This document shows, piece after piece, positions 1 through 16,733 of a stretch of 64,000 nucleotides of DNA (position 1 is the first letter of the stretch; the number at the start of each line of letters is the position of its first letter). The notes beneath the pieces are model-generated. The model saw only the letters and a program-made list of their open reading frames with translations. It was not told the DNA's origin and ran no database searches. The position numbers were made by a program, and so were the translations under genes. The stretch comes from Artemisia argyi (lineage: Eukaryota; Streptophyta; Magnoliopsida; Asterales; Asteraceae), in NCBI GenBank assembly GCA_030686995.1, contig CM060706.1:145396731-145460730 (forward strand). The letters run 5' to 3'.

Positions 1-1574
<1,574 letters not shown>

Positions 1575-1755
1575 ATGAATCCAACGGATTCATCAACAAC
1601 ACCGTCAACAAAACCTCCGGATTCATCAAAACCACCTGCTTCATCAACAACACTACAGGAATCATCAAAAGCTCGCCGGAATCATCAACAAAACCTCGCC
1701 AGAATCACCATGAATCCGACGGATTCATCAACAAAACCGTCGGATTCATCAACAA
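1575..1755 (+). pseudogene. Ser/Pro/Thr-rich ORF cut by LTR element
   Basis: Starts MNPTDSSTTPSTKPP and repeats the MNPTDSST block near residue 46, so it is an internally duplicated low-complexity protein. The minus-strand LTR element starts at 1756. Ignoring the element, the frame would continue at 11916 for only about seven codons before a stop, so the original product was short, about 67 residues. No family is recognised. It may be a genuine small gene with the leader upstream, or a fortuitous ORF in an imperfect repeat. Confidence 0.25.
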
Positions 1756-5671
<3,916 letters not shown>

Positions 5672-5685
5672 GTCTCACCCCCTTA
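5672..5685 (-). other. Polypurine tract
   Basis: On the minus strand TTAAGGGGGTGAGAC abuts the 3' LTR, the expected site and composition for plus-strand priming. It fixes element orientation together with the primer site at 8033-8044. Confidence 0.7.
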
Positions 5686-6065
5686 ATGGAATCTCGTCCC
5701 GAGATTCAGTCTATGTTAGGTGTTAAAGTGATAAGGACAAATTGTCTAATTTATGAAAACTTATAATTTAGAACTACACATGCAAGTATTATTCCGAAGG
5801 TCATATAAACTTAAGCAATTTTATTTTAAATGAAGATTGTTATTATAAAAATTTATCCTGTTTCATTAATTATCTTTGAAAATATCCTGATTTCAAATTT
5901 CTCGTTTTGTAAAAATCAAAAAAAAAAAAAAATTGACATCGAAAAACTGTCTTTTAAATATGAAAATTTCAAATGAAAACTTAATGAATGTAAAGAAAAT
6001 TTTTAAACTTTTGTAGATGATAAATCCGTTTGTTCCTTAGTAAAAATTTTTAAATTTTCAAACGT

Positions 6066-6160
6066 TCATGAATAGTGTTCCAACGGTCATGAATAGTAAA
6101 TTCTAACGGTCATGAATAGTGAATTCCAACGGCTAGTTTTTCATTCCATAAATACCCCAT
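6066..6160 (+). promoter_or_regulatory. Putative promoter of antisense gene
   Basis: Three spaced copies of a CATGAATAGT motif with AACGG between them (about 6067-6135) are followed by a TATA-like ATAAATA at 6148-6154, then a CT-rich leader to the ATG at 6211. The TATA-to-ATG distance of about 57 bp leaves room for a short 5'UTR. Inferred from arrangement only. Confidence 0.45.
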
Positions 6161-6210
6161 TTCAATCCTCATTCTTTCCTACTAACCTTTCCATCTATAA
6201 TTCTTACAAA

Positions 6211-6667
6211 ATGCCGCACCCCATTACCATTATCGCAATTATCTACACCGTTGCTGCTGCGATTTATTTCGCCTATATTCCGGAGGAAGACTATGAGTTC
6301 TTGGTTATAGTCTTAGCAGTTCTCGTTCCTCTAGTGGTCCTAGCTATCGGTGTGGACAAGATATGGGGGTAGGAATGTCGAAGCAACTTTTATTTCATTC
6401 GTATTTTCTTGTAATCGTTTATGAATAAGATTATGCGTATGATTATTTCTTTTATTATCGCGTTTGTAATTCGTTTACGTTTTTCGTTACAGAGTTTTCA
6501 AGATTTTACATCCAGTTGTGATTCTTGCTCTCGTAGGCGTAGTGTTGTTCTTCATTAGCATAGCGGATCAACCTATTGGCGATTCTATCGTTTACTTAGT
6601 GATATTTGTAACATTAGCACTACCGATGCTAATTATTTCGTTATGTATTAATATTTTTGGATTTTAA
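6211..6667 (+). CDS. Spliced ORF for 110-aa membrane protein, antisense inside LARD
   Basis: Two exons, 6211-6368 and 6493-6667, join in frame across a 124-bp intron with GT (6369) and a T-rich AG acceptor (6492), giving 110 residues. The start MPHPITIIAIIYTVAAAIY opens a protein of four hydrophobic segments (about residues 4-20, 29-46, 58-74, 85-107) separated by short acidic loops (PEEDYE, DQPIGD), so a small polytopic membrane protein is predicted. It lies antisense to the host retroelement, with a TATA box and leader upstream. No homologue is recognised. Two open exons at a correct splice phase and the hydrophobic periodicity argue against chance. Antisense extra ORFs are known in some plant Ty3 elements; whether this one is captured, element-borne or expressed is unknown. 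Confidence 0.5.
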
Positions 6668-8032
6668 TGAAATTTTACGTTATTTGTGTTTTATGAATTT
6701 TAGTGATTCCCGGATTTATATTTTTCATTTTTATAATTTATAAGGAGACGTTGTAAACAATATGAATAGAGAAATATAAACTTATGGTTTGGCGATTTAT
6801 AATAAAATGTAAGTACCTAGGAGATGTGGACGTTAGGAGTGTTTACTAAGAGTTTATCTTGATACAAGGTTTTGCTTTTGAATGATGCTTGTTTTGGAAA
6901 CCTACAAAGATAAACGTTTCTCCCATGACATGATCTTTCCTGAATTAGACATAGGTGATCAGGCTATGTATAATTAAGGACAGATAATGCGTGATTCAGT
7001 CAATCTTTGATATTAGATTTCACAAGTTTTAGATGGTGTTCAACGTTTTATTTTTATAAAATAGAATCCTGAATACGTTTTAGAGTAATAAGGAATCGAT
7101 TCGGATAATGATAGTATATAAATGGTAGGATGGCAGGATATCAACCTTTGGGGTGATAGAAGAATAGCTTGAAGAAATTCTTAGGAATATATTCGCAGAA
7201 AAACCTAATAGGTATAATCAGGTATAAAATGGTGGTATATTATTACGAAGTGGCTATGAATAATATAAGAGGAAAGTGAAATGGACGATGGTTATAGTAG
7301 TAGTGAGGTTATTAAAAGATATTAGATGGGAAAATACTAGTTATAACTTGGTTACATCATTGTACCCAAGGTAAAGTACAGAGAAATAATTACAACCCTA
7401 AAGAGCTGAGCTATGGTTTATTGTTATAGCAGAAATTTCCTTATTCTTATTTAAACGTTGTTGTTGTCTTCTGACGATTGTTGGGATCCTGATGATTGTG
7501 GAGTGATGGTAAGACGTTATTCAAGATTTATGAGTTAATTATCCTACTTGAGAATTTCTAATTTAATATTAGTAATTAGTTAATGAAATAGGTATTCTGG
7601 GAGTACGGAGAGAGTATTTATACCCATTTTTGGATGTGAGAGTAGGTAATCAAGGTGAGTTGACATAGTTTTTAAAATAGTGGAGAGTATATTTTTAACG
7701 TAAATAGGATAAGAATTGTGGAAACCACAATGTCTTAAGAAAGTTTTGTAAATTTATGGAAATATTGAAGTAGATACATGCTCAGAAAGATAGGATTAAA
7801 ACGTAATGCCTTAGAATAGGCATCTGCAGACATGTTTATTTGTATAAAGTGATCAGAAGTATATCATAAATGTATATACCAGTTTACTAAAGTTTTTGAG
7901 TAACATAATTACCTGGAAGTCACATAATCATCTGAAGGCTGGAAGACACGGACAACGAAAGGCTATAAAATATTTTTGTGAAAAAGTGGTTATAGTTCGG
8001 ATCTCAATTAGACCCGTTTCTCTATAACTATA
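6668..8032. other. Non-coding remainder of LARD internal region
   Basis: AT-rich, no ORF with recognisable content on either strand, no trace of RT or integrase motifs. Confidence 0.6.
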
Positions 8033-8044
8033 GCTCTGATACCA
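8033..8044 (-). other. Primer binding site, tRNA-iMet
   Basis: Minus strand reads TGGTATCAGAGC three bases inside the LTR ending GTGTTACA. This is the standard plant initiator-tRNA-Met primer site, and it shows that the LTR at 8048-11910 is the 5' LTR. Confidence 0.88.
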
Positions 8045-8047
8045 ATC

Positions 8048-9131
8048 TGTAACACCCCCAAATTTGGGATACGCAGCGGAATTAAAGCTGGGTGTTACTC
8101 GACGGCACAACAGTTATAATAATAGAAAAACAATCTATAATTGGATTGTTAAAATGATTTTATTATTCAAATATCAGAGTTTACAAAATGAGATCCCAGT
8201 AGTATTACAATTTATCCAATAATTTATCAAAGAATAATAAAATCTTAGCCTTCCTTCCGTATCCATGTCCTTCCATGCCATCCTTGCTTGTTATGGATCT
8301 GAGATAAACATGCTAAAAAGTCAACACAAAGGTTGAGTGAATTCATAGCGTTTGTAAATAAGTAATAGTTTGAACACAAGTCAAATAGTTATAAAACAGC
8401 GTATTGCAGCGTAGCATATTGCACTAAGTCTCATGACACGCAAACCTTAACAACGTGTGGACATTATAGTAATGAGCTATAATGTAAAGTTACCGGCATT
8501 ATAATAATAATGTAGGTAATAATGCCCTCGAGCAGGAGCTTGCCAACTTCCCGGTTTTACTTCAAATATAGTACATTTGGTTACCTATCCGGCTAACACA
8601 AATGGGGACGTCAATTCCAATAGATCTATTCACTATATTCGCGTTCACTCGCAAGTGATTAATGGCTCATGATATGAGGGTCTTTAAGTGGCAACACAGC
8701 TAACATAGGCAATACCAGATCAGGATAGCATACAGAAAAATACTTGTGTTCGGTTTGTAGCATGTATCTCCCCACAAGTTTGAAAAACAGTATAAAAATG
8801 TAAAAGTGGGACTATGAACTCACCTGGGCAGTCTGGATGGAAAACAAAGTTAAATGAAGTTGATAAACGTCTCCGGCTTGAAACCTGATTTATTAGGTCA
8901 AGTTTTTAGTAATTGCTTCTGATTATATAAGTTTTTCAATGTTCGTTTCATTTTAGTTTAATGGTTAAATATTTTATTGAACCAATATGTAGTTTCAAAA
9001 GTATTATTTTATTATATTTTCTTATCTGTAAGATTTGGTTCTGTCCGTTCGTTAAATGGATACTTCGTTTATTAGTTACGGTACAAAACATATTTTAAGT
9101 TTACTTTTCAAACCCTAATAACAATAATAAC

Positions 9132-9169
<38 letters not shown>

Positions 9170-11910
9170 TTAATTAGGGTTTATAATATTTTCATTTTAG
9201 ACCCTCAAGTTTCTAAAGTTGGCAACTTTTACCCTTGAACTTTGGTCAAACGACACTTTCTACCCTTAACCTCAAGTTTATTTTATTTCTAGTCCAAAAT
9301 ATAAATTTATTTATAGTTTTGGCAATATATACCCTTCATGCAAATATAACTTACACCCGATGTCCTTTTTCAATAAAAACGCGTTTTTAGCCACGAAAAT
9401 AAATCCAACTTTCTACGACTCCTTTATATAAATTGTTTATAAGTGTTTTAAGAGTATTCTTGTAAGATGTTATGGCCTGAATCGAACCCACGACTTCAAA
9501 ATAATTAATAGAAACTCGCGACTCATGGTTTAACTCGACACAGAAAATACCAAATTTTACATGCCCCGTTCTCCCTCGTTTCTCAATAAAATTGGCTGAT
9601 TCTTTTTCCTATGTTTAGACCTTCTAGTGTACTTTAATCATGTCGAAAACTAGAGTTTTAGAACCATGTTTGATACACGAAATTTGGGTCTAAAACTCCA
9701 TGTCTGCTGCTGCCTTTGTTTTTAAATATGTTCTGAAATTAATTAAAAACACCCTTTGTTATGCGTTTTCATGACTCGAAGTCTAAAGAAGTTTTGAAGA
9801 AAACGTCGTTCCGGAGAACTTTCATGTTTTAAGTTTTTGATGAATCGGACTAGAAATGCCTCTTTTTGTGTGTTTTATATTCTGTCACAGAAGGTTGTTG
9901 ACAGCTTTCAGGCAAGTTTTTGGTAGTTTCATTTGGCCGGGTTAATGGGGCGTTCAAGAGTGTACTGGGTGGTGGTCACATAGATCTTTTGGCTAGGTTT
10001 AATACCTTTAATTGGTTGCTTAAATATAGGCTCTAAGTGGGGCGTTTGGGGCTGTTTAGCGTCAAGACAGAAAATGAGCAGAAACTTGTTCAATGTTACA
10101 AAACTCTATAACCCATTTCTATAACATATTAAATGTTTACCTAGCTTGTTTTAAAAGTCTCATAATATAGCTTTAAGGTCTAGCGAAAACTATATCATAA
10201 AAGAGTATGTATATTTACTGTTATCATCAGAAAGAAAACAAGAAAATGATTTTGGCCTAGGTTTTTAATTAGGATTTGTTTAGTATCATGCTTAGGTGTA
10301 CTTAAGACTTATGTAAGGAGTTGAAAAGGGTTAAAGGCACTTACAAGCTGGGAATTCGACTAAAATAGAAATGAGAACAAAGTGACTCTTAGGTGAAACA
10401 TGACTTCTTCCTTCTTCTAAGCTCTTGACTAAACTTCCTTTCTACTTCTTTTAGATTGTAACTTCAGTGAGTGAAAGTGTATTTGAGTGAGGTGAGGTAG
10501 TTTGCATGGAATGCTGAAAATGTGTGCATGGTCGAATATATAGACAAAAGGGATTGTGGGGTTATGGTAAGTAATTTGACCACTTGTATTGGATTGAATC
10601 CACAATAAGGTATCTGATGAAGAACAAGGTAATGTGTCCTTTTAATGTTCATGTATCTAGTTCTTGTATTCGAATGGTGTATCATTGTATACATACTCTA
10701 AGTCCTAATCACATGAAAGGCGTGATATTCTAGATAATCAAAGGGACAATGGTAACTTGGTTGATTTATAATCATACGAGTAGAGAACCTAGAAGGCATA
10801 ATGAGCCAATGAGGTGTGCAATTAAATCCCTGGTTGTTACTTGTAACGAGAGGGAGTTTTTAGAAGATGTGGAATTATTTATAACCATTAAACCCAACTA
10901 CTCTTTGATCCTAAATAAAAGCTTCTAGACACGAGGGGATGTGGCTCGTTGGAGTTCATGTGTTTATATCTTCTAGTTGCTAGGTTCGAATGATGTAACA
11001 ATTTGATCCACAAGTAAAATTGACATATTTGACTAAGGGTAGGAGTTTAGAGACAAGGTGATGTGTATAACCTTGGAGCTTGTAAGAGCTCATGTGATTA
11101 ACTAGAGTAAATTGCAAAAAGTGTCCTAGTTTTTAACCATGAATCAAGCCCATAACTTTTGACTAGGTTTGAAAGTGTAGGAGACATGGTGAGGTGGCCT
11201 TGACAATACACGTATGATGATAAAAAAAAATGCATGAACATGTGATGGAAATCCATGCATGTTGGAAATATCAAAATTATGCACGTATGGTTTTCTTGAA
11301 TTTGTGGTGTTGTCTAGTTATGAGACATGTATGTATTTGTAACCTGTGTATGTGTAGTTCACATGGTCTTTGGAGAAAGATATGAGATTTTGTGAAAATC
11401 TCTATATTTATCATTAGTTTAAGGTTTAGAGAGTATGGTTTAATCCCGGTAATTATTAGCGTTAAGTCCTTAAGTCACGAAATTCATAAACAAGTAACGT
11501 AGAAATATAGAGCTTATAAAAATGTTAAAACTTATCAACATACTCAATTGGAATATAGGTTTATCGGAGTGTTTAAACGTTATTTAAACTAAAAATTATA
11601 GTGATAATAAATAGAAGTTAATAGTTAATTTAATAACCGGAAAAGTTTCGTTAAAACTTTAATAAATAGCTAATGTTTAATTTGAACATTAAGTATAAAA
11701 TAACGTAAAGTGGTAATTAAGAAATTGAAAACTTTTTATACTTGACATAAATAAAAATATTTATTCAAAATGAACCTAGGTGAATATGAGTTACGTCATA
11801 TTAATTAATTATTATGAATAGTTTAACTGATAACATTTAATAAAAAAAAATTGGCGTGATAAATGATTAAATATAAGTTTAATTTATGTGGAATTTTACC
11901 GGTGGTTACA
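8048..11910 (-). repeat. 5' LTR of the LARD-like element
   Basis: Pairs with 1756-5671 over its whole length, with intact TG..CA termini. The AAT microsatellite is short here (9115-9167). Confidence 0.9.
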
Positions 11911-12439
11911 AACAATAAATGAAACATTTCTATAAGAATCTGAACAATAAGGAAGATGCCATCATCTGGTCCAGTTTTTACAGGAGACCAAATGATGTCA
12001 GGCTCAAGATGTATTGTTAGAACTGTTGTACATAATGCAAGAAAGAGTGGTGATAATGCATTTTTCTTTGTCACTGTTCCAGTTTTCCCTTTTTACATTT
12101 CTTCCTTCGTTAATTGTGTAACAGAAAGAGATGTAGCTGATAAGAACGTGCAAGAAAGGATATTGATCCTCGTGTTTAATTGTAAGCCTATAAATTTTCT
12201 TAAGAACAAGATGAAGACATCTATGGGGAAGTGTTAAATTTAAGTTCTATACCAAACATTCCCTCTGTGATTATCCTTGTTGCTTGTATATGTATGACAT
12301 AGTAGTAAGTTCACTAAGGGGGTGCTTGGTTCCAATTGAGGTATGGGAATAGCAAAGGCAAAGGGAATGCAATGGAATATGATGAGCATTTTATTGTATT
12401 TTATATCGGAATTTATAAGGTATCACAAGAAAATATATC
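11911..12439. other. Unassigned spacer with 93-codon ORF
   Basis: Contains a plus-strand ORF at 11956-12237 (93 codons, starting MPSSGPVFTGDQMMSG) and an overlapping minus-strand ORF, neither recognisable. At about 12317 a GGGGGTGCTTGGTTCC sequence resembles ends of plant MITEs, but no partner end was found. It leads directly into the palindrome array. Confidence 0.35.
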
Positions 12440-13895
12440 CTGAATCACATGGGATTCATACACAATCCCATGGGATTCACAGTTAATCCCATGGGATTCA
12501 TACACAATCCCATGGGATTCACAGTTAATCCCACGGGATTAACTGTAAATCCTATGGGATTAACTGTGAATCCCATGGGATTAAGTACACAATCTCATAG
12601 GATTAACTGTTAATTCCTTGTTTTATTTTCTTGTGATACTTCTTTATGTGTGAGCATGTTTAGGATCCCATGGGATTCATACACAATCCCATGGGATTCA
12701 CAGTTAATCCCATGGGATTCACAGTTAATCCCATGGGATTCACAGTTAATCCCATGGGATTTACATTTAAGCCCATGGGATTAACTGTGAATCCCACGGG
12801 ATTAACTGTGAATCCCATGGGATTAAATACACAATCCCATGGGATTAACTATTAATTCCTTGTTTTATTTTCTTGTGATACTTCTTTATGTGTGAGCATG
12901 TTTAGGATCCCATGGGATTCATACACAATCCCATGGGATTCACAGTTAATCCCATGGGATTCACAGTTAATCCCATGGGATTCATACACAATCCCATGGG
13001 ATTCACGGTTAATCCCGTGGGATTCAAACACAATCCCATGGGATTAACTATGAATCCCATGGGATTAAATACACAATCCCATGGGATTAACTATTAATTC
13101 CTTGTTTTATTTTCTTGTGATACTTCTTTATGTGTGAGCATGTTTAGGATCCCATGGGATTCATACACAATCCCATGGGATTAACTGTGAATCCCATGGG
13201 ATTAAATACACAATCCCATGGGATTAACTGTTAATTCCTTGTTTTATTTTCTTGAGATACTTCTTTATGTGTGAGCATGTTTAGGATCCCATGGGATTCA
13301 CAGTTAAACCCACGGGATTCACATTTAAGCCCATGGGATTAACTGTGAATCCCATGGGATTAACTGTTAATTCTTTGTTTTATTTTCTTGTGATACTTCT
13401 ATCACAAGAAAATAAAACAAAGAATTAACAGTTAATCCCATGGGATTAACTGTGAATCCCATGGGATTAACTGTTAATTCCTTGTTTTATTTTCTTGTGA
13501 TACTTCTTTATGTGTGAGCATGTTTAGGATCCCATGGGATTCATACACAATCCCATGGGATTCACAGTTAATCCCGTGGGATTCATACACAATCCCATGG
13601 GATTCATAGTTAATCCCATGGGATTTACATTTAAGCCCATGGGATTAACTGTGAATCCTTTGGGATTTACTGTGAATCCCATGGGATTAAATACACAATC
13701 CCATGGGATTAACTGTTAATTCCTTGTTTTATTTTCTTGTGATACTTCTTTATGTGTGAGCATGTTTAGGATCCCATAGGATTCATACACAATCCCATAG
13801 GATTCACAGTTAATCCCATGGGATTCATACACAATCCCAAGGGATTCACAGTTAATCCCATGGGATTAAATGTGAATCCCATGGGATTCAATGTG
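12440..13895. repeat. Palindromic minisatellite AATCCCATGGGATT with ~240-bp higher-order unit
   Basis: Dozens of copies of the palindrome AATCCCATGGGATT joined by 10-bp linkers (CACAGTTA-, CATACACA-type), giving a 24-bp base period. Blocks are separated by a conserved spacer (CCTTGTTTTATTTTCTTG..GAGCATGTTTAGG). Spacer starts near 12655, 12897, 13139, 13276, 13519 and 13758 define a higher-order unit of about 240 bp with one ~137-bp short unit. Because 24 is a multiple of three, ORFs encoding NPMGFTV-type 8-residue repeats appear; I do not regard them as genes. Confidence 0.93.
13348..13447. repeat. Long perfect inverted repeat
   Basis: Arms of about 47 bp (13348-13394 and 13401-13447) flank the 6-base loop ACTTCT. 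The arms contain the array spacer plus one palindrome, so one spacer has been duplicated head-to-head. Confidence 0.85.
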
Positions 13896-13935
13896 CTTAT
13901 CTTATTATGAATATTCCTATTTGTTTTTTCTCCAG

Positions 13936-14384
13936 GAATTGCTTAACAGTCTTGAACAAAAGTTGTCTGTTATTTGCGATGAAAGAATTGGTTTTGAAGG
14001 ACTTTTGGCAATAGCTGGTTTAGAATTCCCTGGTGACGTAAAACTTATTAACGTCATTCCAGAACAGTATATTTTGAGGCGTTGAACAGTATAGAAATGG
14101 CAGATGTGATTGGAGAACATTATTCCATTTCTAAACCTGACGATCAAAAAGTTAACAATCCAACAAGGGTAGGCAACAAACGGAATATTACAGAAAAGGA
14201 ACGCAATAAAAGGTGAAAGAGTGAGAAAGAAAAAACACTTGGAGTTAAAAAGAAACAGGTGAAGGTTAAGAAGAAACAAGAGAAGGTTTGTGGCTATTGT
14301 GGAGTGAAGACCAATTTGCACACAAAAACAACTTGTCCAGAAAACCCAAAGGCAGGGCGAAAGCCAAAACCAATAGTTTCTTGA
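13936..14384 (+). pseudogene. FAR1/MULE transposase C-terminal remnant
   Basis: After a good acceptor (TTTTTTCTCCAG, ending 13935) the frame reads to VIPEQYILRR, a FAR1-family signature that follows the SWIM zinc finger, then meets TGA (14083-14085). In another frame from 14098 a basic lysine-rich tail continues through one TGA (14215-14217) and contains a zinc knuckle CGYCGVKTNLHTKTTC (C-x2-C-x6-H-x4-C), ending at TGA 14382-14384. The intact FAR1 gene at 31401-34903 has the same order, IPSQYILRRW then a C-x2-C-x6-H-x4-C knuckle, so this is a broken 3' end of a related transposase. The catalytic part is absent. Confidence 0.6.
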
Positions 14385-14539
14385 ACAAACTTTTTATATT
14401 CTGCTTTACTTGATTATTTAGATGATTTGCAAAGGAAATTATGGGTTTTTTAGTTATTTTTCTTGCATATTTAGATTATTTGCAAAGAAAATTCTTCTTT
14501 ACTTTGAATATATCTTGTTTCTTACTTATATTTTGTATG

Positions 14540-14780
14540 ATTCCCATGGGATTAGGGACATAATCCCATGTGATTGAATATGTCTTGTTTCTTACTTATA
14601 TTCTGTAAGAATCCCATGGGATTTTTCCCTAATCCCATGGGATTCATTGAAATTCATTTAAAATAACTTCAACCATTCACAAGAAAATCAATATAAAATA
14701 TCATAAAAATCTCATGTAGTTCTGTATGAATCCCATTGGATTGACAGTGAATCCCATGGGATTCACATTGAATCAGATTA
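14540..14780. repeat. Scattered AATCCCATGGGATT palindromes
   Basis: Six or so exact or one-mismatch copies (14540, 14560, 14610, 14632, 14729, 14750) outside the main array, some in close pairs, downstream of the FAR1-like tail. Confidence 0.7.
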
Positions 14781-14881
14781 CATACTATGAAACTTATATA
14801 AAAAACACATATAAACTTACAGCTTTTCGCCTTGCATCGCAAAACACTATTCCCAAGCATGAACTCAGGCCTAGTCATTTT

Positions 14882-15215
14882 CAATAACACAAGGGATCAA
14901 AGAATCCCATGGGATTAGTGATGAATCCCATGGGATTTATTTCTTTACTTTTAATATATCATATTTCTTACTTATATTCTATTTCAATGACACAAGGGAT
15001 CAAAGAATCCCATGGGATTAGTGATGAATCCCATGGGATTTATTTCTGTACTTTAAATATATCATATTTCTTACTTATATTCTGTTTCAATAACACAAGG
15101 GATCAAAGAATCCCATGGGATTAGTGATGAATCCCATGGGATTTATTTATGTACATTGAATATATCATATTTCTTATATTTTGTTTCAATAACACAAGTG
15201 ATCAAAGAATCCCAT
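14882..15215. repeat. 103-bp tandem repeat containing paired palindromes
   Basis: Units start CAATAACACAAGG at about 14882, 14985, 15088 and (partial) 15187. Each full unit has two CCCATGGGATT palindromes 24 bp apart followed by an AT-rich spacer with ATATATCATATTTCTTA. Confidence 0.9.
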
Positions 15216-15497
15216 AGGATTTGTAGGAAACTACACAACAGTTACGTCACCACTAAAAGATCAGTTACTTCAACACTTAATTCTACCATGGAAACTGTTC
15301 TACCATACACAACAGTTACTTCAGCACTAAAGCAAAACTACTAACTAAACATTCAAAATGTTAACTAAACAATCATATTTCGTTGCTTCACCGGTGTTTA
15401 GACTGCTGTTTAGACTCGGCAAGCAAACCACAATCCCATTTTCCAAACAATTCTTCAACAATTACAATATAACAAAAACATACAATATAACAATTCT

Positions 15498-16543
15498 TCA
15501 ACGGTTGGCCTTAGCAACTCTCTCGATCTCATCCTTCTTCTTGATTGCATAGCTGCACAAACAAAAAGACAGTCATAAGATTACAAGATGTTAGAGGTGA
15601 TAAATTAGGGCGGTGCAAGTAAGGTTAAAAATAGGAAAACTAGTTCAAGTTTAAATGGGTCCTTTTTAGTACATGTCAAAACAAACCAAAAAAAAATTTT
15701 GTCGCGACAAGAATAGTTTCTTTGTCCATTTTTTAATAAAATGTATAGATAATCTAACAACACAAAAAGTAATACGTTCACGATGACAATCTAGATATTT
15801 AAACAGATAGATTTAGTTGTAAAGTAATTAGAAGGCAATGGTAAAATTCTAACTGTAAAATATTGTTCCTCTACTAACAAGTATAATAAGTCAATCCATT
15901 AGTTAAAAACACAAACCAAATTAGCCCATTTAAGTAGAAAACGGATGTGTAAACATAAATTTACATAAAGGATCAAAGCCACTAGTTGAAAGTACCTGTT
16001 TGACGAACCCTTAGCAGTCTTGATCAACTCATCAGCAAGGCACTCAGCGGACATTTCTGAATGCACTTTCACGTGCACCAGTGGTTAAAAGATAGATAGC
16101 CAGGTTGACACGTCTCAGAGGTGAGATATCAACGGCTTGTCGCCTGACAACACCAGCAGACCCAATCCTAGTTGCATCTTCTCTTGGTCCACTACCACAT
16201 GAATAAAATAATTACACAAGGACTCAAAAAGAGTACATACATATAGAACATAACGACTGCTAGATGTATACCTGTTGATGACAGCATCAACGATGATTTG
16301 GATGGGGTTGGCATCAGTTAGGAGATGGATGATCTCCATGGCATGCTTGATGATGCGAACAGCCATTAGCTTCTTACCATTGTTATGGTCGTGCATCATG
16401 AGTGAGTTGGTAAGTCGCTCAACAATTGGGCACTGAGCCTTCCTGAATCTCCTTGCCTGGTACCTACCAGCTGTGTGGGGCATGTAGATCAGGTGCTTGG
16501 AAGCAGTGGCAGTGATGTGATCCTCCACAGAAAGATCAGGAAC
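15498..16543 (-). pseudogene. RPS5: 40S ribosomal protein S5 (uS7) pseudogene
   Basis: Three exons read on the minus strand: 16543-16272, 16191-15996 and 15552-15498, with correct phases at both introns. Exon 1 here gives [32 protein letters not shown] and [17 protein letters not shown]; exon 2 [20 protein letters not shown]; exon 3 YAIKKKDEIERVAKANR then TGA. This is the small-subunit head protein uS7 that contacts the mRNA exit channel. Around 16039-16058 roughly ten bases are missing from the conserved [16 protein letters not shown] stretch, shifting the frame to an immediate TGA. The N-terminal exon (KLFNRW region) is not found, and an Athila-like element occupies the upstream intron position. 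A non-processed, disrupted copy. Confidence 0.88.
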
Positions 16544-16733
16544 CTAATCACAAACATAAAGTTGCAGTCAGCAAACTTTAAGATATTTGCTAATGGAAAT
16601 GATTGTATGGTATTAAACATTTAGAATAAACTAAACCATCATCATGTCCATCTGACAAATACCACTACTACATGCATCCAAGTGCAAAACAAGATCTAAT
16701 AACATTGGTACAATTCTCATTCTGGTTGCATAT

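Noticed and set aside
12670..13719. Three 61-codon ORFs encoding NPMGFTV-type repeats
   Set aside because: Produced by the 24-bp period of the AATCCCATGGGATT minisatellite; no leader, no gene context, and unit boundaries ignore the frame.
12440..15215. CRISPR-like array
   Set aside because: Regular palindromic repeats, but linkers are repeated sequence rather than unique spacers, and this is a plant nuclear genome.
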